Assembly (NCBI RefSeq): GCF_000285835.1
Contig: NZ_HE978600.1
Coordinates: 209,977-273,976, forward strand
DNA: 64,000 nucleotides
DNA from: Brevibacterium senegalense
GTDB lineage: Bacteria > Actinomycetota > Actinomycetes > Actinomycetales > Brevibacteriaceae
Direction of reading: 5' to 3'
Part shown: positions 55,338 to 64,000 of the stretch, piece by piece
How the letters are laid out: each line of letters begins with the position of its first letter
How positions within the stretch are numbered: position 1 is the first letter of the stretch
Made by a program: the position numbers and the translations under genes
Notes under the pieces: generated by a model
Told to the model about the DNA's origin: nothing
The model's database searches: none
What the model saw: the letters and a program-made list of their open reading frames with translations, nothing else

Positions 55338-55829
55338 TCAGTCCTCCTCGATCGAGCGGCGGATGGAAGTGATGAGGGGCGCGCGGTCGTCCGCCGCGCG
55401 CGTGCGGAAGCCGGTCTCCAGGCGGGTGCCCGCGAGCGTCCAGCCGATGACGACGAGACCGTCGGGCTCCACGAACTTCCCGATCATGCCCTGTGCCGTG
55501 CGCGCGGAGCGCACATCGGACCAGGGGATGAGGAAGTCGCCGGTGCCCGCCCGGTCGAGCACGACCCCGTCCTCCGTCAGCACGACATCGGCCGGGGTGC
55601 GCAGGCCCAGCCCGTGGACGGCGATGCGGTCGTACGGGTCGCCCTCCGTGGTCGTCGCGACGTACATGCCGTCGACGGGACCGTGGAGGACGGTGCTGCC
55701 CTCGCGGGGCCGGGCGGGTGCGGGCAGCCCGGACTGCGAGCCCGCGCGGCGACGCCAGCCCCACCAGAGGAGCGCGAAGACGAGGAGGGTGACGAGGACG
55801 AGGACGATCGTGGGCGTCAGTCGTTCCAC
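55338..55829 (-). CDS. pyr-operon membrane protein with PH-like domain
   Basis: 163 residues: one N-terminal helix ([22 protein letters not shown]), then a soluble domain with [63 protein letters not shown], which fits the PH-like transporter-associated family found between pyrC and carA in many actinobacteria (mycobacterial Rv1382 is similar). No function is known. The GTG start at 55829 lies 13 nt inside the end of pyrC, with GGAGG about nine bases before it. The fixed position inside the operon suggests a link to pyrimidine supply, but that is conjecture. Confidence 0.85.
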   Translation of the reverse strand: MERLTPTIVLVLVTLLVFALLWWGWRRRAGSQSGLPAPARPREGSTVLHGPVDGMYVATTTEGDPYDRIAVHGLGLRTPADVVLTEDGVVLDRAGTGDFLIPWSDVRSARTAQGMIGKFVEPDGLVVIGWTLAGTRLETGFRTRAADDRAPLITSIRRSIEED

Positions 55830-57130
55830 GGCCCCGCCTCCGCGAAGTCCAGCGGCGCGCCCAGCGCGCCGTCGGCGACGACGCGGGTGCCGTAGAAGAA
55901 CGTGTCCCTCACGCGCATGCCCAGTTGCGTGCCGCGGAACGGATTGTTGCGGCCCATCGTCCGATGGACGTCGGGGTCGAGGACGTGCGGAGCGGCCGGA
56001 TCGACGAGGACGAGGTTCGCGCCAGTCCCCGCCTCGAGCGTCCCGTGCTGGGAGAGACCCGTGATCCGCGCAGGCGCGGCCGACAGCACGCGCGCCAGGT
56101 CCGCGTGAGAGAAGTCGGTGTCGCGCATCGCGTGCGCGACGACCGCCAGGGCGGACTCGAGTCCCACCATGCCCATCGCGGCGGCCGTCCACTCGACGCA
56201 CTTGTGCTCCGCGGGGTGCGGCGCGTGGTCGGTGCCGACGACGTCGATCGTGCCGTCCGCCAGTCCCTCCCGCAGGGCCAGGACGTCCTCGCGGGTGCGC
56301 AGCGGCGGGTTGACCTTGTAGACGGGGTCGAAGCTGCGGACCTCCTCGTCTGTGAGGATGAGGTGGTGGGGCGTGACCTCCGCGGTCACGCGGATGCCGC
56401 GGGCCTTCGCCCAGCGGATGAGGTCGACACTGCCAGCGGTCGAGACGTGGCAGACGTGGAGGCGGGAGCCCACGTGCTCCGCCAGGAGCACGTCGCGGGC
56501 GATGATCGACTCCTCGGCCACGGACGGCCAGCCCGGCAGTCCCAGTTCCGCGCTCACGGCGCCCTCGTTCATCTGGGCCCCCTCCGTGAGGCGGGGATCC
56601 TGCGCGTGCTGCGCGATGATCCCGTCGAAGGCCTTGACGTACTCGAGCGCCCGCCGCATGACGAGGGGGTCCCACACGCAGTGGCCGTCGTCGGAGAACA
56701 TCCGGACCCGGGCCTCGGAATCGGCCATCGCGCCCAGCTCCGCCAGCGACACGCCCGCCAGCCCCACGGTCACGGCGCCCACGGGGCGCACCTGCGTGTA
56801 GCCGGCGGTCCGCCCCAGCCGGTGGACCTGCTCGACGACGCCGGCGGTGTCCGCGACGGGTGAGGTGTTCGCCATCGCGTGGACGGCGGTGTAGCCGCCG
56901 GCCGCGGCGGCCTGAGAGCCGCTCAGCACCGTCTCCGCGTCCTCGCGCCCCGGCTCGCGCAGGTGCGTGTGCATGTCGACGAGACCGGGCAGCGCCAGCA
57001 GCCCGTCCGCGTCCACGACGGTCGCGGACGCGCCCACGTCCTGCGGATCGACGAATCGACCGTCCCGGATCCCCAGGTCCGCACGGGTGCCGTCCGGCAG
57101 GGTCGCCCCCCGGATGAGTGTCTGGTTCAC
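55817..57130 (-). CDS. pyrC: dihydroorotase (class I)
   Basis: PyrC cyclises carbamoyl aspartate to dihydroorotate. 437 residues. The metal-binding HxH is in [47 protein letters not shown] and the two later histidines [18 protein letters not shown] and [13 protein letters not shown] follow, with the aspartate in [15 protein letters not shown]. All match class I DHOase. The GTG at 57130 overlaps the pyrB stop as GTGA. It continues 13 nt into the next membrane gene. Confidence 0.97.
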   Translation of the reverse strand: MNQTLIRGATLPDGTRADLGIRDGRFVDPQDVGASATVVDADGLLALPGLVDMHTHLREPGREDAETVLSGSQAAAAGGYTAVHAMANTSPVADTAGVVEQVHRLGRTAGYTQVRPVGAVTVGLAGVSLAELGAMADSEARVRMFSDDGHCVWDPLVMRRALEYVKAFDGIIAQHAQDPRLTEGAQMNEGAVSAELGLPGWPSVAEESIIARDVLLAEHVGSRLHVCHVSTAGSVDLIRWAKARGIRVTAEVTPHHLILTDEEVRSFDPVYKVNPPLRTREDVLALREGLADGTIDVVGTDHAPHPAEHKCVEWTAAAMGMVGLESALAVVAHAMRDTDFSHADLARVLSAAPARITGLSQHGTLEAGTGANLVLVDPAAPHVLDPDVHRTMGRNNPFRGTQLGMRVRDTFFYGTRVVADGALGAPLDFAEAGPWND

Positions 57131-58122
57131 AGCTGTCCTTCCCGACCGCGGTCCGCGGTCGACTGGCCGGTGAGGAGTCGGTAGAGCACGGCCATGCGCA
57201 CGCTCACGCCGTTGGCGACCTGGTCGAGCACGACGGTGCGCGGCGAGTCCGCCGCCTCCGCGCCGATCTCGAAGCCGCGGTTCATGGGACCCGGGTGCAG
57301 GATCGCGCAGTCGGCCGGCAGTGCCCGGGCCCGGGCGTCCGTGAGCCCCCAGCGCCGGGCGTACTCGCGCGCGGTGGGGAAGAACGCCTCGTCCATCCGC
57401 TCCTGCTGGACGCGCAGCATCATGAGCGCGTCGAAGCCCTGCGAGGCGATCGCCTCGTCGAGGTCGTAGACGACGTCGCACGGCCACGAGTCCACTCCCA
57501 CGGGCAGGAGGGTGGGCGGCGCGACGAGGACGACGTGTGCACCCAGCGTCGTGAGGAGGTGCACGTTCGAGCGCGCGACCCGCGAGTGGAGGATGTCGCC
57601 CACGATCCCCACGACCATGCCGTCCAGGCCCCGGCCCACCGCCCCGTCGTGGGGCCCGGAGGCCGGCAGGCCCGCACGGACGCGGCGCAGGGTGAACGCG
57701 TCGAGGAGCGCCTGGGTGGGATGCTCGTGCGTGCCGTCCCCGGCGTTGACGACCGGGGCGTCGATCCAGCCTGCGTGGGCCAGTCGGTGGGGTGCGCCGG
57801 AGCCGCTGTGGCGGATGACGATGCCGTCGGCCCCCATCGCGGACAGGGTCTGCGCGGTGTCCTGCAGGCTCTCGCCCTTCGACACGGACGAGCCCTTGGC
57901 CGTGAACGTGATGACGTCCGCGGAGAGCCGTTTGGCGGCGGCCTCGAACGACAGGCGCGTGCGGGTCGAGTCCTCGAAGAAGAGGTTGACGACGGTGAGT
58001 CCCCGCAGCACGGGCAGCTTCTTGACCTCGCGCGTGCTCACGTGCGACATCTGCTCGGCGACGTCCAGCAGGTCGATCGCCTCCGCCCGGCTCAGCTGCG
58101 CGGTCGACAGCAGGTGCCTCAC
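57127..58122 (-). CDS. pyrB: aspartate carbamoyltransferase catalytic chain
   Basis: PyrB joins carbamoyl phosphate and aspartate. 331 residues. The carbamoyl-phosphate loop is [19 protein letters not shown], with [25 protein letters not shown] and the aspartate-binding [12 protein letters not shown] are conserved. No regulatory chain gene (pyrI) is present, as in other actinobacteria. The insert [21 protein letters not shown] is a loop. The GTG at 58122 overlaps the pyrR stop as GTGA. Confidence 0.97.
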   Translation of the reverse strand: MRHLLSTAQLSRAEAIDLLDVAEQMSHVSTREVKKLPVLRGLTVVNLFFEDSTRTRLSFEAAAKRLSADVITFTAKGSSVSKGESLQDTAQTLSAMGADGIVIRHSGSGAPHRLAHAGWIDAPVVNAGDGTHEHPTQALLDAFTLRRVRAGLPASGPHDGAVGRGLDGMVVGIVGDILHSRVARSNVHLLTTLGAHVVLVAPPTLLPVGVDSWPCDVVYDLDEAIASQGFDALMMLRVQQERMDEAFFPTAREYARRWGLTDARARALPADCAILHPGPMNRGFEIGAEAADSPRTVVLDQVANGVSVRMAVLYRLLTGQSTADRGREGQL

Positions 58123-58673
58123 GACGCACCCCCCGCGGCGGTGATCGTGACGGAGTCCTCACCGTCGATCTCCTGCAGCCGCACGCCCACCCGCTCGTCG
58201 AGCGCGCTGGGCAGGTTCTTGCCCACGTGGTCGGCGCGGATGGGCAGGCGCCGGTGACCGCGGTCCACGAGGACCGCCAGGCGGACCGCGGCGGGGCGGC
58301 CGATCGCGGACAGCGCGTCGAGCGCCGCCCGGATCGTGCGCCCGGAGAAGAGGACGTCGTCGACGAGGACGACCGTCCGTCCGTCGACGGAGCCGCCGGG
58401 GATCGAGGTGGGCGAGACCGACCGCAGCGGCCCCTTCCTCAGATCGTCGCGGTGCATCGTGATGTCGAGGGATCCCGCGAGGGCCGTCTCGTCCACCTGG
58501 GGCTCGATCCGCGCGATCGCCTGCGCCAGGCGCGCGGCGAGGGGGACGCCCCGGGTGGGGATGCCCAGCAGGACGAGGCCCTGGGGTCCCTTGTTCGCCT
58601 CGAGCACTTCGTGCGCGATGCGGGTCAGTGCGCGGCGGACCTCCGGTCCGTCGAGCACGGTGCGCTGCTTCAT
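58119..58673 (-). CDS. pyrR: bifunctional PyrR, pyr operon RNA-binding regulator/uracil phosphoribosyltransferase
   Basis: PyrR binds the pyr mRNA when UMP is high and also has uracil phosphoribosyltransferase activity. 184 residues. The PRPP-binding motif is [42 protein letters not shown] and [24 protein letters not shown] are family-typical. The ATG at 58673 has AAGGA seven bases upstream. It is the first gene of the pyr operon and probably regulates its own start of translation (see leader). Confidence 0.97.
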   Translation of the reverse strand: MKQRTVLDGPEVRRALTRIAHEVLEANKGPQGLVLLGIPTRGVPLAARLAQAIARIEPQVDETALAGSLDITMHRDDLRKGPLRSVSPTSIPGGSVDGRTVVLVDDVLFSGRTIRAALDALSAIGRPAAVRLAVLVDRGHRRLPIRADHVGKNLPSALDERVGVRLQEIDGEDSVTITAAGGAS

Positions 58674-58679
58674 GGTGTG

Positions 58680-58736
58680 TCCTTCCCCGCCTCCCGGACG
58701 GTGTTAAAGGAATGTGGCGCGTGCTCTCGCAGTGTA
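58680..58736 (-). promoter_or_regulatory. pyrR: pyrR leader: -10 box and possible PyrR-controlled hairpin over the Shine-Dalgarno
   Basis: A TACACT -10 box (58736-58731) predicts a start near 58724 and a leader of about 50 nt. Within it TCCTT (58711-58707) can pair with the Shine-Dalgarno AAGGA (58684-58680). The loop holds TCCGGGAGGC (58698-58689), one base shorter than the PyrR consensus UCCNGNGAGGY. No transcription terminator is evident, so the likely mode is translational control as reported in mycobacteria. Confidence 0.45.
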
Positions 58737-58774
58737 GTCCGCGCGCATCGTCCCGCAGTCCGCGGGGTGGCGGA

Positions 58775-59173
58775 TCAGTCCTGCAGGCCGGCGATGCGCG
58801 AGAGCACGCCGGAGACGTAGCCGGGCGAATCGTCGGTGGAGAAGTCCTGCGCGAGCGTCTGCGCCTCGCTGATCGCGACGGGCGCGTCGATCTCGTCGTT
58901 GTGGAGGATCTCCCACGCGGCGATCCTGAGGATCGCACGGTCGACGGCCGGCATCCGCTCGAGCGACCAGCCGCGCGCGTAGGTGCGGACCAGTTCGTCG
59001 ATCTCGTCCCGATGCGCCGTGACGCCGTCGACGATCTGGACCGCGTAGGCCTTCATGGGGTAGTCCGGATCCGACGAGCGCAGCGGGACGAGCACGGAGA
59101 TGTCGATACCCCGCGCCTCGGATTCGAAGAGGAGCTCCAGCGCCCGGCGACGGGCGCGCGTGCGCGCACTCAC
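58775..59173 (-). CDS. nusB: transcription antitermination factor NusB
   Basis: NusB joins NusE/S10 in antitermination of rRNA transcription. 132 residues, all helical. Conserved parts are [15 protein letters not shown], and the C-terminal [55 protein letters not shown]. The GTG at 59173 overlaps the efp stop as GTGA. The order aroB-efp-nusB-pyrR is typical of actinobacteria. Confidence 0.96.
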   Translation of the reverse strand: MSARTRARRRALELLFESEARGIDISVLVPLRSSDPDYPMKAYAVQIVDGVTAHRDEIDELVRTYARGWSLERMPAVDRAILRIAAWEILHNDEIDAPVAISEAQTLAQDFSTDDSPGYVSGVLSRIAGLQD

Positions 59174-59733
59174 TCCTTGACGCGGCCCAGGTAGTCCCCG
59201 CTGCGGGTGTCGACGCGGACCTTGACGCCCTCGTCGAGGAACAGCGGGACCTGGATCTCCAGACCGGTCTCGACCGTCGCGGGCTTCGTGCCGCCGGACG
59301 AGCGGTCGCCCTGCAGGCCCGGCTCCGTGTGCGTGATCGTGAGCTCGACGGCGGCCGGCAGCTCGACGGACAGGGGGGTGCCCTCGTGGAAGGCGACCTG
59401 CGCCACCTGGTTCTCCAGCAGGTAGTTCGCGGCGTCGCCCACGAGGTCCTCGGACAGCGGCACCTGCTCGTAGTCCTCCTGGTCCATGAAGACGTAGTCG
59501 GTGCCGTCGTGGTAGAGGTACTGCATGTCGCGGCGGTCGACCGTCGCGGTCTCGACCTTCGTGCCGGCGTTGAACGTCTTGTCGATGATCTTGCCGCTCA
59601 GGACGTTCTTGAGCTTCGTGCGCACGAACGCGGGTCCCTTGCCCGGCTTGACGTGCAGGAACTCCTGCACCTGCCAGAGCTGTCCCTCGAGGTTCAGCAC
59701 CAGGCCGTTCTTCAGGTCGTTGGTCGTTGCCAC
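59170..59733 (-). CDS. efp: translation elongation factor P
   Basis: EF-P relieves ribosome stalling at proline runs. 187 residues, three beta-barrel domains. The N-terminal loop that reaches the peptidyl centre reads [23 protein letters not shown], with lysine in the modifiable loop position PGKGP; no modification enzyme (EpmA, YmfI) is in the window. The C-terminal end [28 protein letters not shown] is standard. GTG at 59733 has AAGGA eight bases upstream. A TAGACT box lies 48 bases upstream. Confidence 0.97.
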   Translation of the reverse strand: MATTNDLKNGLVLNLEGQLWQVQEFLHVKPGKGPAFVRTKLKNVLSGKIIDKTFNAGTKVETATVDRRDMQYLYHDGTDYVFMDQEDYEQVPLSEDLVGDAANYLLENQVAQVAFHEGTPLSVELPAAVELTITHTEPGLQGDRSSGGTKPATVETGLEIQVPLFLDEGVKVRVDTRSGDYLGRVKE

Positions 59734-59780
59734 AGATCGTGTCCTTCTGTCGAGTGCAGTGCGTGCGCATGCGCGGGTCG

Positions 59781-59786
59781 AGTCTA
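59781..59786 (-). promoter_or_regulatory. candidate -10 box for efp-nusB
   Basis: TAGACT in the 109-base gap between aroB and efp; predicted leader of about 40 nt with an AAGGA ribosome site. Confidence 0.5.
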
Positions 59787-59793
59787 GCAAGAC

Positions 59794-59810
59794 CGCGGGG
59801 GTCCCCCGCG
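59794..59810 (-). terminator. hairpin after aroB
   Basis: CGCGGGG and CCCCGCG pair around a three-base GTC loop, 33 nt past the aroB stop and just before the efp promoter. Confidence 0.6.
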
Positions 59811-59842
59811 CGCCCGCAGAGTGCCTCCGCCCCCACGACTTC

Positions 59843-60961
59843 TCAGAGCGAGACGGGTCCCAATCGGGTCGTGGGCGACTGCTCTCCGATCTCCTGGTAG
59901 GCGGAGAACAGGATCGCGTCGTCGGGGACCTCCGTCACGACGGGGCTGCCCACCGCGTCCAGCAGGACGAAGCGCAGGATCGTGCCGCGGGCCTTCTTGT
60001 CCCGCCGCATCGTCTCGAGCAGCTGCGGCCACCGGTCGCCGCGGTAGCCCACGGGCAGACCCAGCTTCGCGAGGATCGACCGCATCCGGTCGACGACCGC
60101 CGGGTCCAGGCTGCGCAGCAGGGTCGAGAGCTCGCCGGCGAACACCATGCCCACCGCCACCGCAGCCCCGTGGCGCCACTGGTAGCGCTCCTGGCGCTCG
60201 ATCGCGTGGGCCAGCGTGTGGCCGTAGTTGAGGAACTCGCGCGTGCCGGACTCGCGGAAGTCCGACGAAACGATGTCCGCCTTGACCCGGACGGACCGCT
60301 CGATGATCTCCCGCAGCACCGGTGAGTCGTGCCGGGCCAGCTCCTCGCGGGGGTGCTCCTCGATGAGGTCGAGGATCGCCGGGTCCGCGATGAAACCGCA
60401 TTTGGCCGCCTCCGCCAGTCCTGTGAAGAGCTCGTTGTCCGGCAGCGTCGTGAGCGTCTGCGTGTCGATGAGGACGCCCGCCGGCGCGTGGAACGCGCCC
60501 ACGAGGTTCTTGCCCTCCGACGTGTTGATCGCGGTCTTGCCGCCCACCGCCGCGTCGATCATGCCCAGCACCGTCGTGGGGATGTTGATGTAGCGGATCC
60601 CCCGCAGCCAGGTGGCCGCGACGAAGCCGCCCACGTCCGTGACCGCGCCGCCGCCCACGTTCACGATCGCGTCCGTGCGGGTGAAGTCCGACTGACCCAG
60701 GATCTGCCAGCAGAACCCGGCCACCTGCAGGTGCTTGGCCTCCTCCGCGTCCGGGATCTCCGCGCTCACGGCCTCGAAGCCGGCGGCGGCCAGCTCCTCC
60801 CGCACGCCCTCGCCCGTGTTGCGCAGCGCGCGGGGGTGGATGACCAGCACCCGACGGACGCGGCCGCCCAGCAGCGCCGGCAGCTCGCCCAGCAGGCCGG
60901 AGCCCACGAGGACGGTCGTGGGGGTCTCGCCCGTGATCTCCAGTTCGGTCCGTTCCGTCAT
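59843..60961 (-). CDS. aroB: 3-dehydroquinate synthase
   Basis: AroB makes 3-dehydroquinate from DAHP in the shikimate pathway. 372 residues. NAD and metal binding regions are [46 protein letters not shown] and [29 protein letters not shown]. The latter holds the zinc-binding histidines. The ATG at 60961 overlaps the aroK stop as ATGA. It is the last of the aroE-pilD-aroC-aroK-aroB run and ends with a hairpin. Confidence 0.98.
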   Translation of the reverse strand: MTERTELEITGETPTTVLVGSGLLGELPALLGGRVRRVLVIHPRALRNTGEGVREELAAAGFEAVSAEIPDAEEAKHLQVAGFCWQILGQSDFTRTDAIVNVGGGAVTDVGGFVAATWLRGIRYINIPTTVLGMIDAAVGGKTAINTSEGKNLVGAFHAPAGVLIDTQTLTTLPDNELFTGLAEAAKCGFIADPAILDLIEEHPREELARHDSPVLREIIERSVRVKADIVSSDFRESGTREFLNYGHTLAHAIERQERYQWRHGAAVAVGMVFAGELSTLLRSLDPAVVDRMRSILAKLGLPVGYRGDRWPQLLETMRRDKKARGTILRFVLLDAVGSPVVTEVPDDAILFSAYQEIGEQSPTTRLGPVSL

Positions 60962-61644
60962 GCGTCCGTCCTCCGTTCGACCCCCGCGGGGTCGTCGTCC
61001 CGCCCCTCCTTCGAGGGGATGTCCTGATAGCGCGCGTACTCCTCCGCGCGCTGCAATCCGGTGAGCTGGTCGACGATGCGGTTGACGACCGTGGACGGGG
61101 GTCCGTGGGCCGCCATGACCGTGATCGTCGAGGCACCGTCGTAGAGCGGCCGCCGCTCGTCGACCAGCTGCTGCCACCGGGCGACGGGATCCTCGTCGCC
61201 GGCCAGCAGGGGCCGCGACGAGCCCCGCAGGCGGGTCGCCGCCGTGTCCGCATCGATGTCGATGCCCACGACCTTGAGGGCCGGGTGCCGCAGCTGCGCG
61301 CGGGTTCCGCTGTTGAGGATCGCACCTCCGCCCAGCGACACGACCGCCGGCTCGTCGAGCAGCCGCCGCAGCGTCTTCCGCACCACCTCGCGCTCGATCG
61401 AGCGGAACCGGGCCTCGCCCCGGCTCGCGAAGATCTCCGGGATCGGTCCGTGCGCCGCGACGATGAGTGCGTCCGTGTCGTAGAGCGGCAGTCCCAGGCG
61501 GACGGCCAGCAGCCGTCCGATCGTCGACTTCCCGGCCGCCGGGGGGCCGATGAGCACGATGCGGGCCCCCGCCGCCGGTGCCGGGTCCAGCGGCGGCACC
61601 GGCCGGGGCAGCGGGTGTTCCTCCCCCGGATTCACGGCCGCCAT
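60958..61644 (-). CDS. aroK: shikimate kinase with N- and C-terminal extensions
   Basis: AroK phosphorylates shikimate. 228 residues, longer than the usual 170. The P-loop IVLIGPPAAGKSTIGRLLAVRLGLP is near residue 30, then YDTDALI and FRSIEREVV. VVSLGGGAIL binds shikimate, and SRPLLAG is the LID. About 25 extra residues (proline-rich) lie at the N-terminus and about 40 at the C-terminus (charged, [16 protein letters not shown]). The ATG at 61644 lies one base after the aroC stop, and the stop overlaps aroB. Confidence 0.95.
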   Translation of the reverse strand: MAAVNPGEEHPLPRPVPPLDPAPAAGARIVLIGPPAAGKSTIGRLLAVRLGLPLYDTDALIVAAHGPIPEIFASRGEARFRSIEREVVRKTLRRLLDEPAVVSLGGGAILNSGTRAQLRHPALKVVGIDIDADTAATRLRGSSRPLLAGDEDPVARWQQLVDERRPLYDGASTITVMAAHGPPSTVVNRIVDQLTGLQRAEEYARYQDIPSKEGRDDDPAGVERRTDA

Positions 61645-61645
61645 C

Positions 61646-62830
61646 TCACTCCGCGCGCAGCGGCAGCGCCTCGAGGTACGTGCGGATGTTCCGCTGCACC
61701 TCGGCGACGGAGTCGCCGCCGAACTTCTCCAGCACGGCCTGTGCGAGCACGAGCGCGACCATCGCCTCTGCGACGACGCCCGCGGCGGGCACCGCGCAGA
61801 CGTCCGAGCGCTGGTGGTTGGCCGTCGCGGCCTCCCCCGTCGCGACGTCGACCGTCCGCAGCGCCCGCGGCACGGTCGCGATGGGCTTCATGCCGGCGCG
61901 CACCCGCAGGGGCCCTCCGGTCGACATGCCGCCCTCGATGCCGCCCGAACGGTCGGAGACGCGCTGGATGCCGCCGTCGGCCGGGAGCATCTCGTCATGC
62001 GCCTGCGAGCCGCGCCGGCGGGTCGTCTCGAAGCCGTCGCCCACCTCGACGCCCTTGATCGCCTGGATGCCCATGAGGGCACCGGCCAGCCGGGAGTCCA
62101 GGCGCCGGTCGCCGTGGACGAACGAGCCCACGCCCGGGGGCATTCCCCACGCGATGACCTCGACGACGCCGCCCAGGGTGTCACCCGCGCGGCGGGCGTC
62201 GTCCACCTCCGCGACCATGCGCTCCGACAGCTGCGGGTCGAAGCAGCGCATCGGGTCCGCGTCGAGGGCGGCCACGTCGTCCGGCCCCGGCAGGGGCGCG
62301 TCCCGCTCACCGGTCACGGGACCGATCGCGGTCGTGTGCGAGACGAGTCGGATGCCCAGCTCGGCCAGCAGCCGCTGCGCGACCGTGCCCAGTGCCACGC
62401 GCGTCGCGGTCTCACGGGCCGAGGCCCGCTCCAGCACAGGCCGGGACTCGTCGAAGTCGTACTTCTGCATGCCCACGAAGTCCGCGTGGCCCGGGCGGGG
62501 CCGGGTGAGCTTCGCGGCGCGGGCCATGCCCTCGAGCTCTGCGGGGTCGACGGGATCCGGGCTCATGACGCGGTCCCACTTGGGCCACTCCGTGTTCCCC
62601 ACCTCGATCGCGACGGGGCCGCCCAGTGTGCGGCCGTGACGGACGCCGCCCAGGAAGCGGATCTCGTCCTCCTCGAACTTCATGCGGGCGCCGCGCCCGT
62701 AGCCCAGCCGACGACGGGCCAGCGCGGCGGACACGTCGTCGCGCGTGAGGGGGACATGGGCGGGGACGCCCTCGAGGATTCCGACGAGCGCCTCACCGTG
62801 GGACTCGCCTGCTGTAAGCCAACGCAACAT
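61646..62830 (-). CDS. aroC: chorismate synthase
   Basis: AroC makes chorismate, the last shared aromatic precursor, using reduced FMN. 394 residues. The signatures are [43 protein letters not shown] and [17 protein letters not shown], with [26 protein letters not shown] near the C-terminus. The ATG at 62830 has no Shine-Dalgarno but is seven bases after TAGACT, whose TAG is the stop of the prepilin peptidase. A leaderless mRNA is likely. It supplies TrpE in the same window. Confidence 0.98.
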   Translation of the reverse strand: MLRWLTAGESHGEALVGILEGVPAHVPLTRDDVSAALARRRLGYGRGARMKFEEDEIRFLGGVRHGRTLGGPVAIEVGNTEWPKWDRVMSPDPVDPAELEGMARAAKLTRPRPGHADFVGMQKYDFDESRPVLERASARETATRVALGTVAQRLLAELGIRLVSHTTAIGPVTGERDAPLPGPDDVAALDADPMRCFDPQLSERMVAEVDDARRAGDTLGGVVEVIAWGMPPGVGSFVHGDRRLDSRLAGALMGIQAIKGVEVGDGFETTRRRGSQAHDEMLPADGGIQRVSDRSGGIEGGMSTGGPLRVRAGMKPIATVPRALRTVDVATGEAATANHQRSDVCAVPAAGVVAEAMVALVLAQAVLEKFGGDSVAEVQRNIRTYLEALPLRAE

Positions 62831-62837
62831 TCTCAGG

Positions 62838-62843
62838 AGTCTA
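62838..62843 (-). promoter_or_regulatory. candidate -10 box for leaderless aroC mRNA, overlapping the prepilin peptidase stop
   Basis: TAGACT begins with the TAG stop of the upstream gene and lies seven bases before the aroC ATG. Confidence 0.5.
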
Positions 62844-63560
62844 CCCAAGCGCCGCCACGAGCACGGGCCCGGTCCACATGCCGAGGAGGAGGTGGGGACC
62901 CAGTGCCAGGCGGGTCCGCAGGCCCTCCCGCCGCACAACGACGCGCCAGAGGGCCTCCACGAGCGCAGACACCTGGGAGATGACGAACGCGACAAGGACG
63001 GCGCCCCCGCCGCCCAGGCCCGCCAGCAGCCCCAGCAGGACGGCCAGTTTGACATCGCCCAGCCCGATCGCCAGGTGGCGGCCGCGTCCGCCCGCCAGCG
63101 ACAGGAGCAGGAGGACCGCTCCGCAGACGGGCCCCAGCAGCAGGGCCACGCCCGTCGACCACCCGGCGGGGGCCTCGGGAGCGAGGATCCGGACGGTGAG
63201 CCACAGGAGGGCGGTCAGTCCGATGAGCGGCAGGACGATCCGGTCCGGCAGGCGGCGGATCCGCCGGTCGACGACGACCAGCAGCGGGGTCGCACCGGCC
63301 GCAGCGCCCCAGCCCACCGCCAGCAGGACGGTCGGCACGGTCCCACCCGCCGGCACGACGAGGGATGCGCACGCGGCCGGGACGGCGGCGCCCAGGACCA
63401 GCACCGCGGCACCCCACCGATCACGTGCCAGCGAGCGGCGGACGGGCCGCAGGAGGCGCATCCCCGCCTCGTCCGCGACGAGGGCGGGCAGGAGTCGCTG
63501 GGCGAGCACGGCGGTGAGCACCGCGACGAGCACCGCGGTGACCGTCGCGACGCCGGCCAT
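62841..63560 (-). CDS. prepilin peptidase, A24 family, minimal type
   Basis: A type IV prepilin peptidase that trims leader peptides of pilin-like proteins in the membrane. 239 residues with about seven helices. The two catalytic aspartates lie in [19 protein letters not shown] and [20 protein letters not shown] (GDVK in place of GAGDxK, still with the aspartate). The N-terminal methylase domain and zinc cysteines of PilD are absent, the minimal form common in actinobacteria. Its location between aroE and aroC is conserved in actinobacteria. No pilin gene is in the window. It overlaps aroE by one base (TGATG). Confidence 0.85.
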   Translation of the reverse strand: MAGVATVTAVLVAVLTAVLAQRLLPALVADEAGMRLLRPVRRSLARDRWGAAVLVLGAAVPAACASLVVPAGGTVPTVLLAVGWGAAAGATPLLVVVDRRIRRLPDRIVLPLIGLTALLWLTVRILAPEAPAGWSTGVALLLGPVCGAVLLLLSLAGGRGRHLAIGLGDVKLAVLLGLLAGLGGGGAVLVAFVISQVSALVEALWRVVVRREGLRTRLALGPHLLLGMWTGPVLVAALG

Positions 63561-64000
63561 CAGGCGGTCCGGAGGGCTGCGTCCATCGCGGCGAGGATCG
63601 TGGACCGGGCCGCGTCCGCACGGGCGGGGTCGTGGCCGGCCAGGACTGCGAAGCGGACGTGCTGGGCGACGGCCTGGTGCAGCAGCATGCGGCCCCCGGC
63701 CACGACGAGGGCACCGCGGTCGGTGAGCGCCCGCTGCAGCGGCGCGGACTCCGCCGCGTACGCGGCGTCGTGGACGAGCGCGTCGATGCGGGCGGGCAAC
63801 GCGACCCGGGCGGCGTCGAGCGCACCGGCGGGCAGGGTCGACAGGGTGAGGCCCCGCTCCCCCGGCACCCAGTCCGGCAGGTCCGCGACGATCGCCTCGA
63901 GGCCCAGAGCCTGGGCGACGGCACGGGCGGCACCGGCCCGCGTGCGGTCGCGCACGAAGAGGCGCACCCGCACGACGCCCAGCCGCGCGGCGGCCGCCAG
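63560..64000 (-). CDS. aroE: shikimate dehydrogenase, 5' end beyond the window
   Basis: AroE reduces 3-dehydroshikimate with NADPH. Only the last 146 residues are present; the N-terminal catalytic domain with its Lys/Asp pair lies outside. Visible are the NADP-binding Rossmann half (AAAARLGVVRVRLFVRDRTRAGAARAVAQALG), LSTLPAGALDAARVAL, VHDAAYAAESAPLQRALTDRGALVVAGGRMLLHQAVAQHVRF, matching AroE's C-terminal glutamine-containing helix. Its frame is open to base 64000. The stop TGA overlaps the prepilin peptidase ATG. The order aroE-pilD-aroC-aroK-aroB supports the call. Confidence 0.88.
   Translation of the reverse strand: MAAAARLGVVRVRLFVRDRTRAGAARAVAQALGLEAIVADLPDWVPGERGLTLSTLPAGALDAARVALPARIDALVHDAAYAAESAPLQRALTDRGALVVAGGRMLLHQAVAQHVRFAVLAGHDPARADAARSTILAAMDAALRTA

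Overview
The window is a high-GC chromosomal segment that is almost entirely protein-coding, from an actinobacterium (Actinomycetota). Lineage markers are a mycobacterial-type integration host factor (mihF), an ANTAR response regulator of the PdtaR type, an HGxxPAAW-family membrane protein and a Trp-biosynthesis-associated membrane protein inside the trp cluster, a DUF3516-type superfamily 2 helicase, a PriA without a Walker A lysine, and HisG of the long form. The gene order resembles free-living Actinomycetes, but I cannot fix the family or genus from the sequence. I see no insertion sequence, phage, CRISPR array, rRNA or defence system, and no gene-free stretch above 300 bases. Nearly all genes lie on the minus strand. 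The plus-strand exceptions are yciI-like, osmC-like, a methyltransferase, a thioesterase and tRNA-Leu.

Layout, left to right (minus-strand operons therefore read right to left). 1-7231: uvrC (3' end outside the window), uvrA and a large helicase. 7332-12484: small plus-strand genes and terC behind a strong candidate yybP-ykoY manganese riboswitch, then uvrB, an OsmC-like gene and coaE. 12490-20740: a polytopic membrane protein, rpsA, a methyltransferase, polA, a thioesterase and the ANTAR regulator. 20816-28516: tRNA-Leu(CAA), pyk, and gltD/gltB (glutamate synthase). 28622-40320: one long, mostly translationally coupled his-trp run, hisE-hisG-PH protein-CoA transferase-carboxyltransferase-hisF-hisI-trpE-two small membrane proteins-trpC-trpB-trpA-lgt. 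40353-49985: pnuC, rpe, rsmB, fmt, priA, metK, coaBC, rpoZ, gmk, mihF. 50041-58673: the pyrimidine operon pyrR-pyrB-pyrC-membrane protein-carA-carB-pyrF. 58775-64000: nusB, efp, aroB, aroK, aroC, a prepilin peptidase and aroE (5' end outside the window).

The content is housekeeping: nucleotide excision repair, amino-acid and pyrimidine biosynthesis, translation factors and cofactor synthesis. I found no undescribed biological system. The most noteworthy signals are: (i) a one-base deletion in hisF that shifts its C-terminal 100 residues out of frame and would fuse its N-terminal part in frame to hisI; (ii) the candidate Mn2+ riboswitch in front of terC, with a -10 box placed to start transcription at the aptamer; (iii) a recurring promoter layout in which a TANNNT -10 box lies 6-7 nt before a start codon (uvrA, uvrB, coaE, polA, pdtaR-like, pyk, hisE, rpe, fmt, metK, aroC), implying leaderless mRNAs, three times with the upstream gene's TAG stop forming the first half of the -10 box; and (iv) the rpsA terminator hairpin lying inside the 5' end of the next gene.
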